A DNA stretch of 64,000 nucleotides from Eggerthella sp. YY7918 (GTDB lineage: Bacteria > Actinomycetota > Coriobacteriia > Coriobacteriales > Eggerthellaceae). A program made the position numbers and the translations under genes. Below, in pieces: positions 40,767 through 49,864 of this stretch. Numbering within the stretch: position 1 is the stretch's first letter; every line of letters starts with the position of its first letter. The DNA lies in the NCBI RefSeq assembly GCF_000270285.1, contig NC_015738.1, forward strand, positions 1,488,001 to 1,552,000, read 5' to 3'. The notes beneath the pieces were generated by a model that was given only the letters and a program-made list of their open reading frames with translations, was not told the origin of the DNA and searched no databases.

Positions 40767-40944
40767 AGGGTAATCCTTCCCAAAAAATGACGAAACGTAT
40801 GTTGTGAGAAATGATTACCGCGGCTGCATGAATGCTCCTGTCCGATCATAAAGTAGTAAAACGCATGAAACTAATGCTTATCATAGCATAGTGTCATCGC
40901 CTGCCATAAACCGCGTGTAAACGCGTCGAGCGCGTTGAGAGAGC

Positions 40945-41895
40945 TTAGCTTCTGAGCGTTGCAAGCGCTGTTTCAACAAGCGCGTCGGTGTTGCCCGAAT
41001 TGGCGTCGATCCATCTGATGCGGGCATCTTTGCGAAACCAGGTACGTTGGCGCTTGGCATAGCGATGCGTAGCAACTTTGATACGCTCCACCGCCTCGTC
41101 GTGCGAGATGGCTCCATTCAGTGCCTCAACAATCTCCTTATAGCCGATGGCCTGGGGTGCCGTAACCCCTTCACGAAACCCTTGGGCAAGCAGTCCCCGC
41201 ACCTCGTCGACAAGCCCCATCTCCACCATGGTATCTACCCGCGCATCAATGCGTGCACGCAGCAGAGTGGGGTCCACAGCCAATCCTATGAATACAGCCG
41301 GCACCACTTGGGGTATCGATGCAAGCTTTGCGCGCTGTTCAGCATAGGACAGGCCGTCTTCCAGAAGTTCAAAAGCTCGTACAACGCGTTTTACATCTGC
41401 GATTGGAATAATACGTGCACTGGCAGGGTCGCGTTCCTCAAGCAGCCGCCAGAGCACTTCGGCTCCCTGGTCCTCGGCAACGCGAAGATAACGCTCACGT
41501 ACAGGATTGTTTACCTGCTCGCCCTTAGGAAAGTCGTAGCCGTCAATGGCGGCACGCACATAAAACCCCGTTCCTCCGCAGAGCACGCTGCGAAGCCCCC
41601 GTGCGTCGATATCAAGGAAGCAATTGCGAGCATAGTCCTGATAAAGGGCTGCTGAAAAGGGCTCGCCAGGGTCCACAAGATCGAGACCATGATGCGGTAC
41701 AAGGCGCTCAACTGCAGGTAGTTTTCCGGTACCGATATCCATTCCGCGGTATATCTGCATGGAATCGGCGCTTATCACTTCGCCACCAAGTGTAAGAGCA
41801 AGCTTCTGGGCGAGATCGGTCTTGCCGGAAGCGGTCGGCCCAACTACGCCTATAACGGGCGCGCGCAGAACGAGAGAGGCGCTCTCAGCGGTCAT
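40945..41895 (-). CDS. miaA: tRNA dimethylallyltransferase
   Basis: 316 aa. The P-loop is GPTASGKTDLA (residues 18-28); SADSMQIYRGMDIGTGK and LCGGTGFYVRAAIDG follow. It adds dimethylallyl to A37 of tRNAs reading UNN codons, the substrate for MiaB. It overlaps the miaB stop by 11 bp, so the two are coupled. Confidence 0.95.
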   Translation of the reverse strand: MTAESASLVLRAPVIGVVGPTASGKTDLAQKLALTLGGEVISADSMQIYRGMDIGTGKLPAVERLVPHHGLDLVDPGEPFSAALYQDYARNCFLDIDARGLRSVLCGGTGFYVRAAIDGYDFPKGEQVNNPVRERYLRVAEDQGAEVLWRLLEERDPASARIIPIADVKRVVRAFELLEDGLSYAEQRAKLASIPQVVPAVFIGLAVDPTLLRARIDARVDTMVEMGLVDEVRGLLAQGFREGVTAPQAIGYKEIVEALNGAISHDEAVERIKVATHRYAKRQRTWFRKDARIRWIDANSGNTDALVETALATLRS

Positions 41896-43246
41896 TCACA
41901 ACCTCACCGGCGAGATACCATGTTTTCGCTTCATTGATACGAACGGGTACGATGGTGCCAGCGAGCTCGCTAGCGGTCTTCCCCACCGGAACGGGCGCAT
42001 GTACGGTCTGATTTTTCGGACTCTTGCCCGCGAGCAGCCCCGCATCACGCTTGGATGCGCCTTCTACAAGCACCTCGACAATCGCACCCACATCGGCTTG
42101 ATTTGCCTCGAAAGCGCGCGCTTGCACAAGATCAACAAGGCGGTCGAATCGTTCTTGAATGGTTTCGCGTGGCGTGGTGTCTTCCATGGAAGCAGCCGGC
42201 GTTCCTTCGCGCTTTGAATAGATAAAGGTGAACACCTGATGGTAGCCAACTTCATCCACAAGGCGATACGTGTTCTCGAAATCCTTTGCCGTTTCGCCAG
42301 GAAACCCAACAATGATGTCGGTGGACAAGGCAATGTCAGGTACGACATCGCGCAGCTTCCGCACAAGCTCAAGGTAATGCGCACGCGTATAGCGTCGATT
42401 CATGGCCGCGAGTACCGCGTCAGAGCCTGACTGCACGGGCAGGTGCAGGGCCGGCATAAGTGAGCGCAATGTGGCGAATTTGCCAATAACTTCGTCGGTA
42501 AGGTCCTTTGGGTGGCTCGTTGCGAACCGCAAACGTTCGATACCTGTGCCATCAAGCGCATCGAGCACCTGGGCAAACCGGGGCGCACCATAGAGATCAC
42601 GTCCGTATGAGTTCACATTCTGACCGAGCAGGGTGATTTCTTTAACCCCGGCGGCAACATAGCGTTCAGCTTCGGCAACAATATCTTCAAGCGGCCGCGA
42701 CTTTTCTCGGCCCCGGACATAGGGCACGATGCAGTACGAACAAAAGTTATTGCAGCCAATAGTGATAGGGAGCCATGCGGCCCAGTCGTGTTCGCGCGAT
42801 GTCGGCAATTCGGTGGGAAACGATGATGCCGCATCGAGCACTTCAACATGGTGCCCGCCTTCTTCAATGGCGGCCATAACAAGATGCGGCAAAGAGCCCA
42901 AATTATGAGTGCCGAATACCACATCAAGGTGATCGAGTTCTTTGGTAAGCTTTTCTCCGTCGCGCTGTCCGATGCATCCTCCCACAGCAACAATGCGCTT
43001 ACGAAGAGGCGAATCTGTGCGGAGCGGCACGTTTTTGAGGGAGGCGACCTGACCATACAGGCGGGTATCGGCAGCTTCGCGTACGCAGCACGTCATAAAC
43101 GCCACAATGTCGGCTTCTTCGATGGTATCAACCTGAAGGGCACCAAGTCCCTCAAACATTCCCGCGATACGCTCGGAGTCATGCTTGTTCATCTGACATC
43201 CGAACGTGCGGATGCAAAAGGTAAGGTTCGTAAAGCTACTCTGCAT
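41885..43246 (-). CDS. miaB: tRNA-2-methylthio-N6-dimethylallyladenosine synthase
   Basis: 453 aa radical-SAM methylthiotransferase. The N-terminal UPF0004 domain has its three cluster cysteines (RTFGCQMNKHDSE, MTCCVRE, GGCIGQ). The radical SAM motif is CNNFCSYC near residue 162; a TRAM domain ends the protein. No good ribosome site precedes the ATG at 43246, but it is only 8 bp after the spoVS stop, so coupling is likely. Confidence 0.95.
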   Translation of the reverse strand: MQSSFTNLTFCIRTFGCQMNKHDSERIAGMFEGLGALQVDTIEEADIVAFMTCCVREAADTRLYGQVASLKNVPLRTDSPLRKRIVAVGGCIGQRDGEKLTKELDHLDVVFGTHNLGSLPHLVMAAIEEGGHHVEVLDAASSFPTELPTSREHDWAAWLPITIGCNNFCSYCIVPYVRGREKSRPLEDIVAEAERYVAAGVKEITLLGQNVNSYGRDLYGAPRFAQVLDALDGTGIERLRFATSHPKDLTDEVIGKFATLRSLMPALHLPVQSGSDAVLAAMNRRYTRAHYLELVRKLRDVVPDIALSTDIIVGFPGETAKDFENTYRLVDEVGYHQVFTFIYSKREGTPAASMEDTTPRETIQERFDRLVDLVQARAFEANQADVGAIVEVLVEGASKRDAGLLAGKSPKNQTVHAPVPVGKTASELAGTIVPVRINEAKTWYLAGEVVNDR

Positions 43247-43254
43247 AATTCAAC

Positions 43255-43599
43255 TTAGTGAAGAGCAGTCGAGGGGTTTGTATCGTCAACAAACGGTGCA
43301 GTACCGCGAATATAGTGCGGTTCAACCGTAAAGCGGATAGCGGTGCGGTATTCGCCATCGATGACGATGTCGGCAAAAGAAGGAACGCAGGCGATTTCGA
43401 TACCTATAGGGGAAAGAAATCCACGAGAAATGGCGATGGCTTTAACAGCTTGATTTACTGCACCGGCACCAACTGCCTGCATTTCGACGCTGACGCCGTC
43501 TTTTATCATGCCGGCGATTGCTCCTGCAACCGATGCCGGCGACGACTTCGATGATACTTTTAAGCAGCCTGCTTCCGGCTTGTGATCCGATGTGAGCAT
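43255..43599 (-). CDS. spoVS: SpoVS-related protein
   Basis: 114 aa with the SpoVS core (LKVSSKSSPASVAGAIAG, GAGAVNQAVKAIAISRGFL, PSFADIVIDGEYRTAIRFTVEP). SpoVS acts in sporulation stage V in Bacillus but is also found in non-spore-formers, where its role is unclear; an Alba-like nucleic-acid fold is known. It has a 10-residue N-terminal and a short C-terminal extension compared with the Bacillus protein. It lies directly before miaB. Confidence 0.9.
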   Translation of the reverse strand: MLTSDHKPEAGCLKVSSKSSPASVAGAIAGMIKDGVSVEMQAVGAGAVNQAVKAIAISRGFLSPIGIEIACVPSFADIVIDGEYRTAIRFTVEPHYIRGTAPFVDDTNPSTALH

Positions 43600-43791
43600 G
43601 CATATCCTTTTTCGTATAGTCCATTACGTGTACGTTTGTCTCATGCAATATGCTAAACACTCGTCGTACTCTGTTCACGTGATCGTTATTCTACCCATTC
43701 ACCTTATGGTACGCAACCAGCGGATTTACAAAACGGCCAAGAGTGCGCAGAACGCGCATGTATCAGGTAAACAAATGCGGCTAAAAACGCG

Positions 43792-44898
43792 TTACCGCTG
43801 CTTTACAACAGGAATTTTTACGCGAACGGTATCCTTGTCAACGCGGACATCCACCTCGACGTCGGCCTGAAGATAGTAGGCATCAGCTAGATCATCGAAA
43901 GCGGCCCGTACCTTTTGCGAGAATGCTTCAATATCTTCAGGAGCAATACGTAGGCCTCGTGCATCACCTGTCATTGTTCGAGGGGTTCGTACAGAAACAT
44001 TCTCTCGTGACGGTTTCGCCGTATCCTCCCCTAACGCCTCGATACGCACACGATCGAGAAGAGGCGCCAACGGCGCGATTTCGCCATCCATAATACGACG
44101 TGCGGAACGTTCGGAGAGTAAAAGCCCCAGCGCCTCTGCCTGTTCGGCGAATGAAGCAGGATCGGAGGCTATTGCAAGTCGCTTGCAGACAGCAAGCTCT
44201 GTGGGATCGGTGCAAAACGCACGCATGGCGGAGGTGAGCGACGAGAGGCCAAACGCATAGAGCGTCGCTGCTATGTCAGTTGCAGATCCGAGGTATACCG
44301 TGCAGCTGTGACGCGCCTCAAGCGCGAATTCGCAGGCCGTACGAAGAATATTCTTCGGCCCGCGCACTGCGATGCTTCCCGATTCGGTGCGTTCAAACAC
44401 CGGGAAACTTGACTGGTCGACTTTCTCTCCCAATCGATCGAGGTTCGTTTCAACCAGAAAAGCCGATCCTTTGCCTGCGTCGGAGGTGACGATGCAGGCG
44501 GTTTCGGCGTTGACCGCAATGGAGTACAGCGCCATGCCGCGACCGTGGACACCCCATTTATCCATATGCATACTATCGAGCTTCGATGTGACGCGGGGTT
44601 CAAAAATACGCTCGTGCATGCTGGGAGGAACGCCGTCTCCGTCGTCGATCATAACGAGCCGCCGGCATTGGCCCTCACGAGTTACCGCAAGAAAAATGCT
44701 GTTCGCATGCGCGTCGCGCGCGTTACGCAGCATTTCGATAACGATGTCTTCCGTAGAGCGGACATCATGCGCCGCCTGGCGGCGTTCAGCTTCGGCGCTC
44801 CGTAAACGGACGAAGCCATCCCCGAGGTCAGCTTCAACCCGGAGATGGCTATCGCCACATACATCTTCTATGAAGCGCTCAAGCGCCTCGTCAGCCAT
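43792..44898 (-). CDS. GHKL ATPase domain protein of unknown role
   Basis: 368 aa. The HSP90/MutL/HisK-type ATP site is clear: N-box EMLRNARDAHA (residues 54-64), G1 DDGDGVP, G2 WGVHGRGMALYSIA. The middle part is unrecognised (a possible transducer). The end is a charged beta-rich DVEVDVRVDKDTVRVKIPV segment. There is no dimerisation/phosphoacceptor His box, so it is not a sensor kinase. It sits 12 bp after rny and 192 bp before spoVS; an association with RNase Y or SpoVS is guesswork from position. Confidence 0.75.
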   Translation of the reverse strand: MADEALERFIEDVCGDSHLRVEADLGDGFVRLRSAEAERRQAAHDVRSTEDIVIEMLRNARDAHANSIFLAVTREGQCRRLVMIDDGDGVPPSMHERIFEPRVTSKLDSMHMDKWGVHGRGMALYSIAVNAETACIVTSDAGKGSAFLVETNLDRLGEKVDQSSFPVFERTESGSIAVRGPKNILRTACEFALEARHSCTVYLGSATDIAATLYAFGLSSLTSAMRAFCTDPTELAVCKRLAIASDPASFAEQAEALGLLLSERSARRIMDGEIAPLAPLLDRVRIEALGEDTAKPSRENVSVRTPRTMTGDARGLRIAPEDIEAFSQKVRAAFDDLADAYYLQADVEVDVRVDKDTVRVKIPVVKQR

Positions 44899-44910
44899 AT
44901 AAGCGTCATC

Positions 44911-46443
44911 CTACTTCGCAATACCGACAGCACGGCTTTCGCGGATGACAACCACTTTTACCTGGCCAGGATATTGCATCTCGTTTTCGATGCGTTGCGC
45001 AATATCGTGCGCAAGCACCGTCGTGGTCGCTTCATCCACCGACTCGGGTTCCACCATGACGCGAACTTCGCGACCGGCCTGGATAGCATAGGTACGCTCC
45101 ACACCCTTGTAGGAATTTGCAATCTCTTCAAGCTTCTCAAGACGCTTGATGTAAGCATCGAGTGTCTCTTTGCGTGCGCCGGGGCGCGCGGCAGAAATGG
45201 CATCGGCCGCTTGAACGAGAACATCAAGCACGCTGTTGGGCTCGACATCGTTGTGATGCGCCTCAATAGAGTGAACGATATCGGGCTTTTCGCCAAAACG
45301 TCGCGCCAAATCGGCACCAATAACCGCATGACTGCCCTCGACCTCATGGTCGACTGCTTTGCCGAGGTCATGCAGAAGGCCGGCACGTTTGGCGGGAATG
45401 GGATCAAGCCCCAACTCAGAAGCCATAACGCCGGTCAGATAGGCTACTTCAAGCGAATGATTCAGCACGTTTTGACCATACGAAGTACGGTAGCGCAACC
45501 GTCCAAGCGTACGAACGAGCTCAGGATGCAAGTCATGAATACCGGTATCAAACGCTGCCTGCTCGCCCGCTTCCTGGACGCGCTGGTTCACGAACGCTTC
45601 GGCCTTCCCGAACATCTCCTCGATGCGCGCCGGATGAATGCGCCCGTCCGCAACGAGATTCTCCATCGTTACACGCCCAATTTCGCGGCGCACCGGGTCG
45701 AAGCACGAAATGGTAACGCATTCCGGCGTGTCGTCGATAATGAGATTCGTTCCCGTCAACTGCTCGAAGGAGCGAATATTGCGCCCTTCGCGACCGATGA
45801 TGCGACCTTTCAGATCATCGGAGGGGATATGGATAGCCGACACGGTTGTTTCAGCCGAATGGTCGGCCGCCACGCGCTGGATGGCCAAGCTCAAAATCGA
45901 GCGAGCCTTCTTGTCAGCCTCCGCCTTCGTACGCGCCTCGGCATCGCGGATGATAGCCGCTTGTTCATGTACGACTTCTTCTTTGAGCGTGTCGAGCAAC
46001 TCCGTTTTTGCCTCTTCAGGCGTCATACCCGCAACGCGCTCGAGGCGACGGGCAACCTCTTGTTCCGCTTCACTTAAATCATGCGCACGTCGTTCAAGCT
46101 GTCCTTGCATAGACGAGATCTGATTCTCGCGTGCATCAAGCGACTCAACACGTCGATCAAGCGATTCTTCACGTTGCGAGAGACGATTTTCAGCTGCACG
46201 AACCTCGTGCATGCGCTCCTTGTTTTCGGCTTGAGCTTCCTGTTTCAGTTTCAGCGCTTCATCTTTTGCTTCGACAATCGCCTCGCGACGCAGCGTTTCA
46301 GCTTGCCGCTTGGCATCGGCGACTACCGATTCTGCCTCTTGCGCCGCCCGTTTGGTGGACGCATTGACGAGGAATCGAGCAATGACGAAGCCGAGAACGA
46401 TGCCAACAATCAGCCCGATGACGAGCCATGCTACTTCAGGCAT
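44911..46443 (-). CDS. rny: Ribonuclease Y
   Basis: 510 aa membrane-bound endoribonuclease. N-terminal helix at about residues 4-24, a long Glu/Arg-rich coiled coil to about 190, a KH domain ([19 protein letters not shown]) and an HD domain ([18 protein letters not shown]). ATG 46443 has AAAGGGGGAG upstream and gives the usual N-terminal anchor; the frame stays open to 46599. A hairpin with a U-run lies in its leader (46502-46522). Confidence 0.95.
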   Translation of the reverse strand: MPEVAWLVIGLIVGIVLGFVIARFLVNASTKRAAQEAESVVADAKRQAETLRREAIVEAKDEALKLKQEAQAENKERMHEVRAAENRLSQREESLDRRVESLDARENQISSMQGQLERRAHDLSEAEQEVARRLERVAGMTPEEAKTELLDTLKEEVVHEQAAIIRDAEARTKAEADKKARSILSLAIQRVAADHSAETTVSAIHIPSDDLKGRIIGREGRNIRSFEQLTGTNLIIDDTPECVTISCFDPVRREIGRVTMENLVADGRIHPARIEEMFGKAEAFVNQRVQEAGEQAAFDTGIHDLHPELVRTLGRLRYRTSYGQNVLNHSLEVAYLTGVMASELGLDPIPAKRAGLLHDLGKAVDHEVEGSHAVIGADLARRFGEKPDIVHSIEAHHNDVEPNSVLDVLVQAADAISAARPGARKETLDAYIKRLEKLEEIANSYKGVERTYAIQAGREVRVMVEPESVDEATTTVLAHDIAQRIENEMQYPGQVKVVVIRESRAVGIAK

Positions 46444-46743
46444 ACGCTCCCCCTTTCGTTTCGCATTCCAATAGTTAGTTGTTTTCAAAAAGCGTAGGCA
46501 TAAAAAATCCCGGAAAACCGGGCATGAGAAAACGAGCGCGCGACACACAGGTATCGTATGAACTTTTTCTATAAGAAGTGTCGCAACGGACACGTTCACT
46601 CAAGCTATATCACATGATAGAGCTTGTGGTTGAATTGTAAAAGCCCTGACAAGAAATAATCTAAAAATGGTAGATGAGGTTAACTTGCGCTGAGCTTTCC
46701 CGCGTCGTGATCGGTGTCGATGGCGAGCCGTTTCGACCCGATT
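46444..46743 (-). promoter_or_regulatory. rny leader with hairpins, recX-rny gap
   Basis: 300 bp without a credible gene. Minus strand order: a 26-nt dyad CAAGCT-C-TATCA / TGATA-T-AGCTTG (46626-46601), then GTGTC/GACAC hairpin (46593-46578), a TATAGA box near 46573-46568, and the terminator at 46522-46502, 58 bp before the rny ATG. Either the end of the recA-recX transcript or an attenuator. Confidence 0.45.
46502..46522 (-). terminator. Terminator in front of rny
   Basis: Minus strand CCCGG-TTTT-CCGGG followed by A and TTTTTT. It would end the recA-recX transcript or stop transcription in the rny leader. Confidence 0.8.
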
Positions 46744-47355
46744 TTATTCTCGCGAAGATTGAGCCTCGGCCCACAGACGCGCTGCGGTGGAGGCGATATC
46801 GGAGCCAAAACCTTTTCGGATAAGACGTCGATACGCCGCATCCCGGCGATTCTTAGCCCGTGGCGGTTTGCGTTCGAGTACCGCAAGCGCACGATCGACT
46901 TCGTGTGAACTGCCTTCCTCAGACTCTTCAAAGGCGCCTACCTCATCGACCGTGATGTTAAGACCCGCCAGTTCGGCAGCAATCCCCTGTCGCCCGCGCC
47001 CTTGAGCAAGACGACTCCTTACCAACACATCGGCAAATCGCAGATCATCAATGAGTCCGCACGCAAGGGCACGTGACAGCGCAGCTTCTGTCGCCGCTTC
47101 TGAAAAGCCCTCGCGTATGAGGCGACGGGAAAGCTCAGCGCTTGCCTGTTCACGTACGCAGGCAAGTCGCTCGATTTTACGAAAGGCACGTTCGGCCTCG
47201 TCGTTATCGCACAACGATTCCTGTACACCCGTATTCTCCGATACCGATGAGACGGCTGGTTGCTCTGAAGCGCCCGATGTAGGTGCGGTGTTCCCTTCTA
47301 TCGCCGCAATCTGGGAACGCAAACGCGCCCGTAGCGCCTCGGCATCATCCGACAT
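46744..47355 (-). CDS. recX: RecA regulatory protein RecX
   Basis: 203 aa. The RecX core covers about residues 55-200 with three helical repeats (AFRKIERLACVREQASAELSRRLIREGFSEAATEAAL, DDLRFADVLVRSRLAQGRGRQGIAAEL, PRAKNRRDAAYRRLIRKGFG). An acidic, Ser-rich stretch precedes it. RecX limits RecA filament growth. Its ATG at 47355 lies 2 bp after the recA stop, so it is co-transcribed. Confidence 0.88.
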   Translation of the reverse strand: MSDDAEALRARLRSQIAAIEGNTAPTSGASEQPAVSSVSENTGVQESLCDNDEAERAFRKIERLACVREQASAELSRRLIREGFSEAATEAALSRALACGLIDDLRFADVLVRSRLAQGRGRQGIAAELAGLNITVDEVGAFEESEEGSSHEVDRALAVLERKPPRAKNRRDAAYRRLIRKGFGSDIASTAARLWAEAQSSRE

Positions 47356-47357
47356 GG

Positions 47358-48416
47358 TTACTTCTTCTTTGTAGGCTTCGCAACGGGTGACATCGCATCA
47401 GCTTCCTCTGTCGTACGCGAAATAAGAGGAATTTCAAACGCTTCACGCACCTTTGCCTCAAGCTCGTCGCGCAGATCGGGGTTTTCTTTGAGCGTCTGTT
47501 TGGCAGCCTCGCGTCCCTGGCCGAGGCGCTCTTCGCCGTAGGTATACCAAGCACCGCTCTTCTTGGCGACACCGCACTCCACGGCCATGTCGACGATGCA
47601 TCCTTCGCGCGAAATGCCCTCGCCGTACATAAGATCGAACTCGGCTTGACGAAACGGCGGCGCAACCTTGTTTTTGACGACCTTGGCACGCACGCGGTTG
47701 CCGACAATTTCACCGTTTTGCTTGATGGAGTCAATACGGCGAATATCGATACGTACGCTTGAGAAGAATTTGAGAGCGCGACCGCCCGTGGTGGTTTCAG
47801 GGTTGCCGAACATAACGCCGATCTTCTCGCGCAGCTGGTTGATGAAGATACAGGTCGTATTCGATTTGGAAAGCGATCCGGCCAGTTTACGAAGCGCTTG
47901 TGACATCAATCGTGCCTGCAGACCCACCGTAGTGTCGCCAATTTCGCCCTCTATTTCAGCACGGGGCACAAGCGCTGCAACCGAGTCGATAACGACTGCG
48001 TCGATAGCACCGCTGCGCACCAGCATATCGCAGATTTCAAGCGCCTGCTCGCCGGTGTCGGGCTGAGAGATAAGCACTTCGTCGATATCGACGCCCAGAC
48101 GGGCGGCATACACAGGATCAAGCGCATGCTCGGCGTCGATGAATGCGACAATGCCGCCCATAGCTTGCGCTTCGGCGATGATCTGAAGGGCGAGCGTCGT
48201 TTTGCCGCTGGATTCAGGGCCGTATATCTCTACAATACGTCCCCGCGGAACTCCGCCGATACCAAGCGCCGCATCAAGAGGCAGCGCACCTGTTGGTATT
48301 ACCCCTATGTTGAGATCCTGACCGCCTTCACCGAACTTCATGATGGAACCCTTGCCAAACTTGGTCTCAATCTGTTCGGTTGTCAGCTTGAGCATCTTCG
48401 TCTTCTCGTCGTTCAT
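47358..48416 (-). CDS. recA: Recombinase RecA
   Basis: 352 aa. Walker A is [13 protein letters not shown] near residue 65; [17 protein letters not shown] holds Walker B; the L2 region and [12 protein letters not shown] are intact. It starts with the ATG at 48416. The C-terminus ends in a Lys-rich tail. The promoter has a LexA box (48477-48490). Confidence 0.98.
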   Translation of the reverse strand: MNDEKTKMLKLTTEQIETKFGKGSIMKFGEGGQDLNIGVIPTGALPLDAALGIGGVPRGRIVEIYGPESSGKTTLALQIIAEAQAMGGIVAFIDAEHALDPVYAARLGVDIDEVLISQPDTGEQALEICDMLVRSGAIDAVVIDSVAALVPRAEIEGEIGDTTVGLQARLMSQALRKLAGSLSKSNTTCIFINQLREKIGVMFGNPETTTGGRALKFFSSVRIDIRRIDSIKQNGEIVGNRVRAKVVKNKVAPPFRQAEFDLMYGEGISREGCIVDMAVECGVAKKSGAWYTYGEERLGQGREAAKQTLKENPDLRDELEAKVREAFEIPLISRTTEEADAMSPVAKPTKKK

Positions 48417-48470
48417 GCGCTTCCTTCTCTTTCCAGCCCGCCTACAAGGGCATTATAATCGCCGGTATCC

Positions 48471-48498
48471 ATTATACGAACACATGTTTGTTAGTCAA
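48471..48498 (-). promoter_or_regulatory. recA promoter with LexA box
   Basis: Minus strand TTGACT (48498-48493), 16 bp, TATAAT (48476-48471). The spacer is almost filled by the LexA dyad CGAACACATGTTTG (48477-48490 on plus). Confidence 0.85.
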
Positions 48499-48692
48499 GC
48501 TTTTTCGCAAAACGCGCCCGTACTTTGAGTATAACGTCCCCATCTAGCCGATATATGACAGGAATCCAGCCAAAACCTATCCAAAATCCAGCGTGGTTCT
48601 AGCAGAAAACTTGCACGTTTCCAGCACATTTCCAGCGTCGCCCAAGGGGCGCACTTTCCCGCGCTCTTTCCGCGAGCCCCTTCGCCACCGTT

Positions 48693-49859
48693 CTAGTGAT
48701 CGGCCACCATCGTCTCATGCAGACGCTCAAGGGCAGCGCGCACGGTGAGAAGACGTACCTGTTCACGAGTGCCGGAAAAATGATAGCAACGGGCATCGGC
48801 ATGCGTCGCATCGGCGCAACCAACCCATACCGTGCCCACCGGTTTGTCGGGCTCTGCCCCACCAGGGCCAGCGATGCCTGTTACCGCAACGGCGACGTCG
48901 CACCCCAATCGAGTACGCGCACCTTCCGCCATAGCGCATGCCGTTTCCTCGCTCACCACACCAACGCGTGCGATGGTGTCGGCATCCACGTCCAGCACGT
49001 CACGTTTCACCTCAGCCGCATAACTCACAATGCCGCCACGTACCACATCGGAGCTGCCGGGTATGTCGGTGAGCGTTGCAGCAATGAGTCCACCGGTAAG
49101 ACTCTCGGCCGTTCCGACCGAGCAGCCAGCCACACGCGCCGCTTCAAGCACCCGCGTAGCCAGCTCATCAAGCTCCTCGGGAATCTCGGCAGCCACATCG
49201 GGTGAAGCCGGACGGCCGAATCCGATGAGGTGGCGCGCCTTCGCAATGTAGTCGAGCATGCTTACAATGGTGAGCACGAGCGCGACGATCATGACTCCCC
49301 AGCTCAGTACCCAGAGCCAATCGGAAAACGCCACACTTATGCTGCCCACCATGTAGGATTCTTTCACGCAGAACAACACGATGGCAACCATCTGGAACAC
49401 GGTTTTGAACTTTCCGTACCAGCTGGCTGCAATAACGACTCCTTCGCTGGCCGCCACCATACGCACGCCTGACACGATGAACTCGCGCGCGAGAATGACG
49501 AGCACCACCCAGCTTGGCAGCGCGCCCAGCTCGACAAGCGCCAAAAGTGCGGCCGCTACAAGAATCTTATCAGCAAGCGGATCCATAAACTTGCCGAAAT
49601 CCGTTACCTCGCCGCGGCTGCGCGCCAAGTAGCCGTCGAGCCAGTCGGTGCACGAGATGAGAATGAAGATGCCGGCCGCAATAAGGCTTTTTGAGTCATC
49701 GGCTATTTGCGGCAGTCCGAACCACTGCGGCCAGGGACTCAGAAGCGCCACCACAAACACTGGCACAAGACAAATGCGCACAAGCGTAACAATATTTGCG
49801 GGTGTCCACAGCTTGTCGGCCGGCGTAGGCTTCACCTGGGATACGCGCTTCGGGGCCAT
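48693..49859 (-). CDS. Fused PgsA (phosphatidylglycerophosphate synthase) and CinA C-terminal domain
   Basis: About 388 aa in one frame. Residues 1-210 form a PgsA domain (CDP-alcohol motif DWLDGYLARSRG and GKFMDPLADK) with about six helices. A linker of about 20 residues leads to a CinA/PncC amidohydrolase domain at 229-388 (TAESLTGGLIAATLTDIPGSS, GIVSYAAEVKRDVL, VTGIAGPGG). In Bacillus pgsA and cinA are neighbouring separate genes before recA; here they are joined. ATG 49859 is chosen since GGGGAG is 8 nt before it; a GTG at 49868 overlaps the rimO stop. The CinA C-terminal part would convert NMN to nicotinate mononucleotide. Confidence 0.88.
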   Translation of the reverse strand: MAPKRVSQVKPTPADKLWTPANIVTLVRICLVPVFVVALLSPWPQWFGLPQIADDSKSLIAAGIFILISCTDWLDGYLARSRGEVTDFGKFMDPLADKILVAAALLALVELGALPSWVVLVILAREFIVSGVRMVAASEGVVIAASWYGKFKTVFQMVAIVLFCVKESYMVGSISVAFSDWLWVLSWGVMIVALVLTIVSMLDYIAKARHLIGFGRPASPDVAAEIPEELDELATRVLEAARVAGCSVGTAESLTGGLIAATLTDIPGSSDVVRGGIVSYAAEVKRDVLDVDADTIARVGVVSEETACAMAEGARTRLGCDVAVAVTGIAGPGGAEPDKPVGTVWVGCADATHADARCYHFSGTREQVRLLTVRAALERLHETMVADH

Positions 49860-49864
49860 GGCGC

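Noticed and set aside
44845-46077. 410-codon plus-strand frame opposite rny
   Set aside because: Antisense shadow of ribonuclease Y; the composition is rich in His, Arg and Cys, as is typical for such shadows.
48565-48636. Four TCCAGC words between recA and the pgsA-cinA gene (48565, 48587, 48620, 48631)
   Set aside because: The spacing is irregular and the word short; chance recurrence is enough to explain it.
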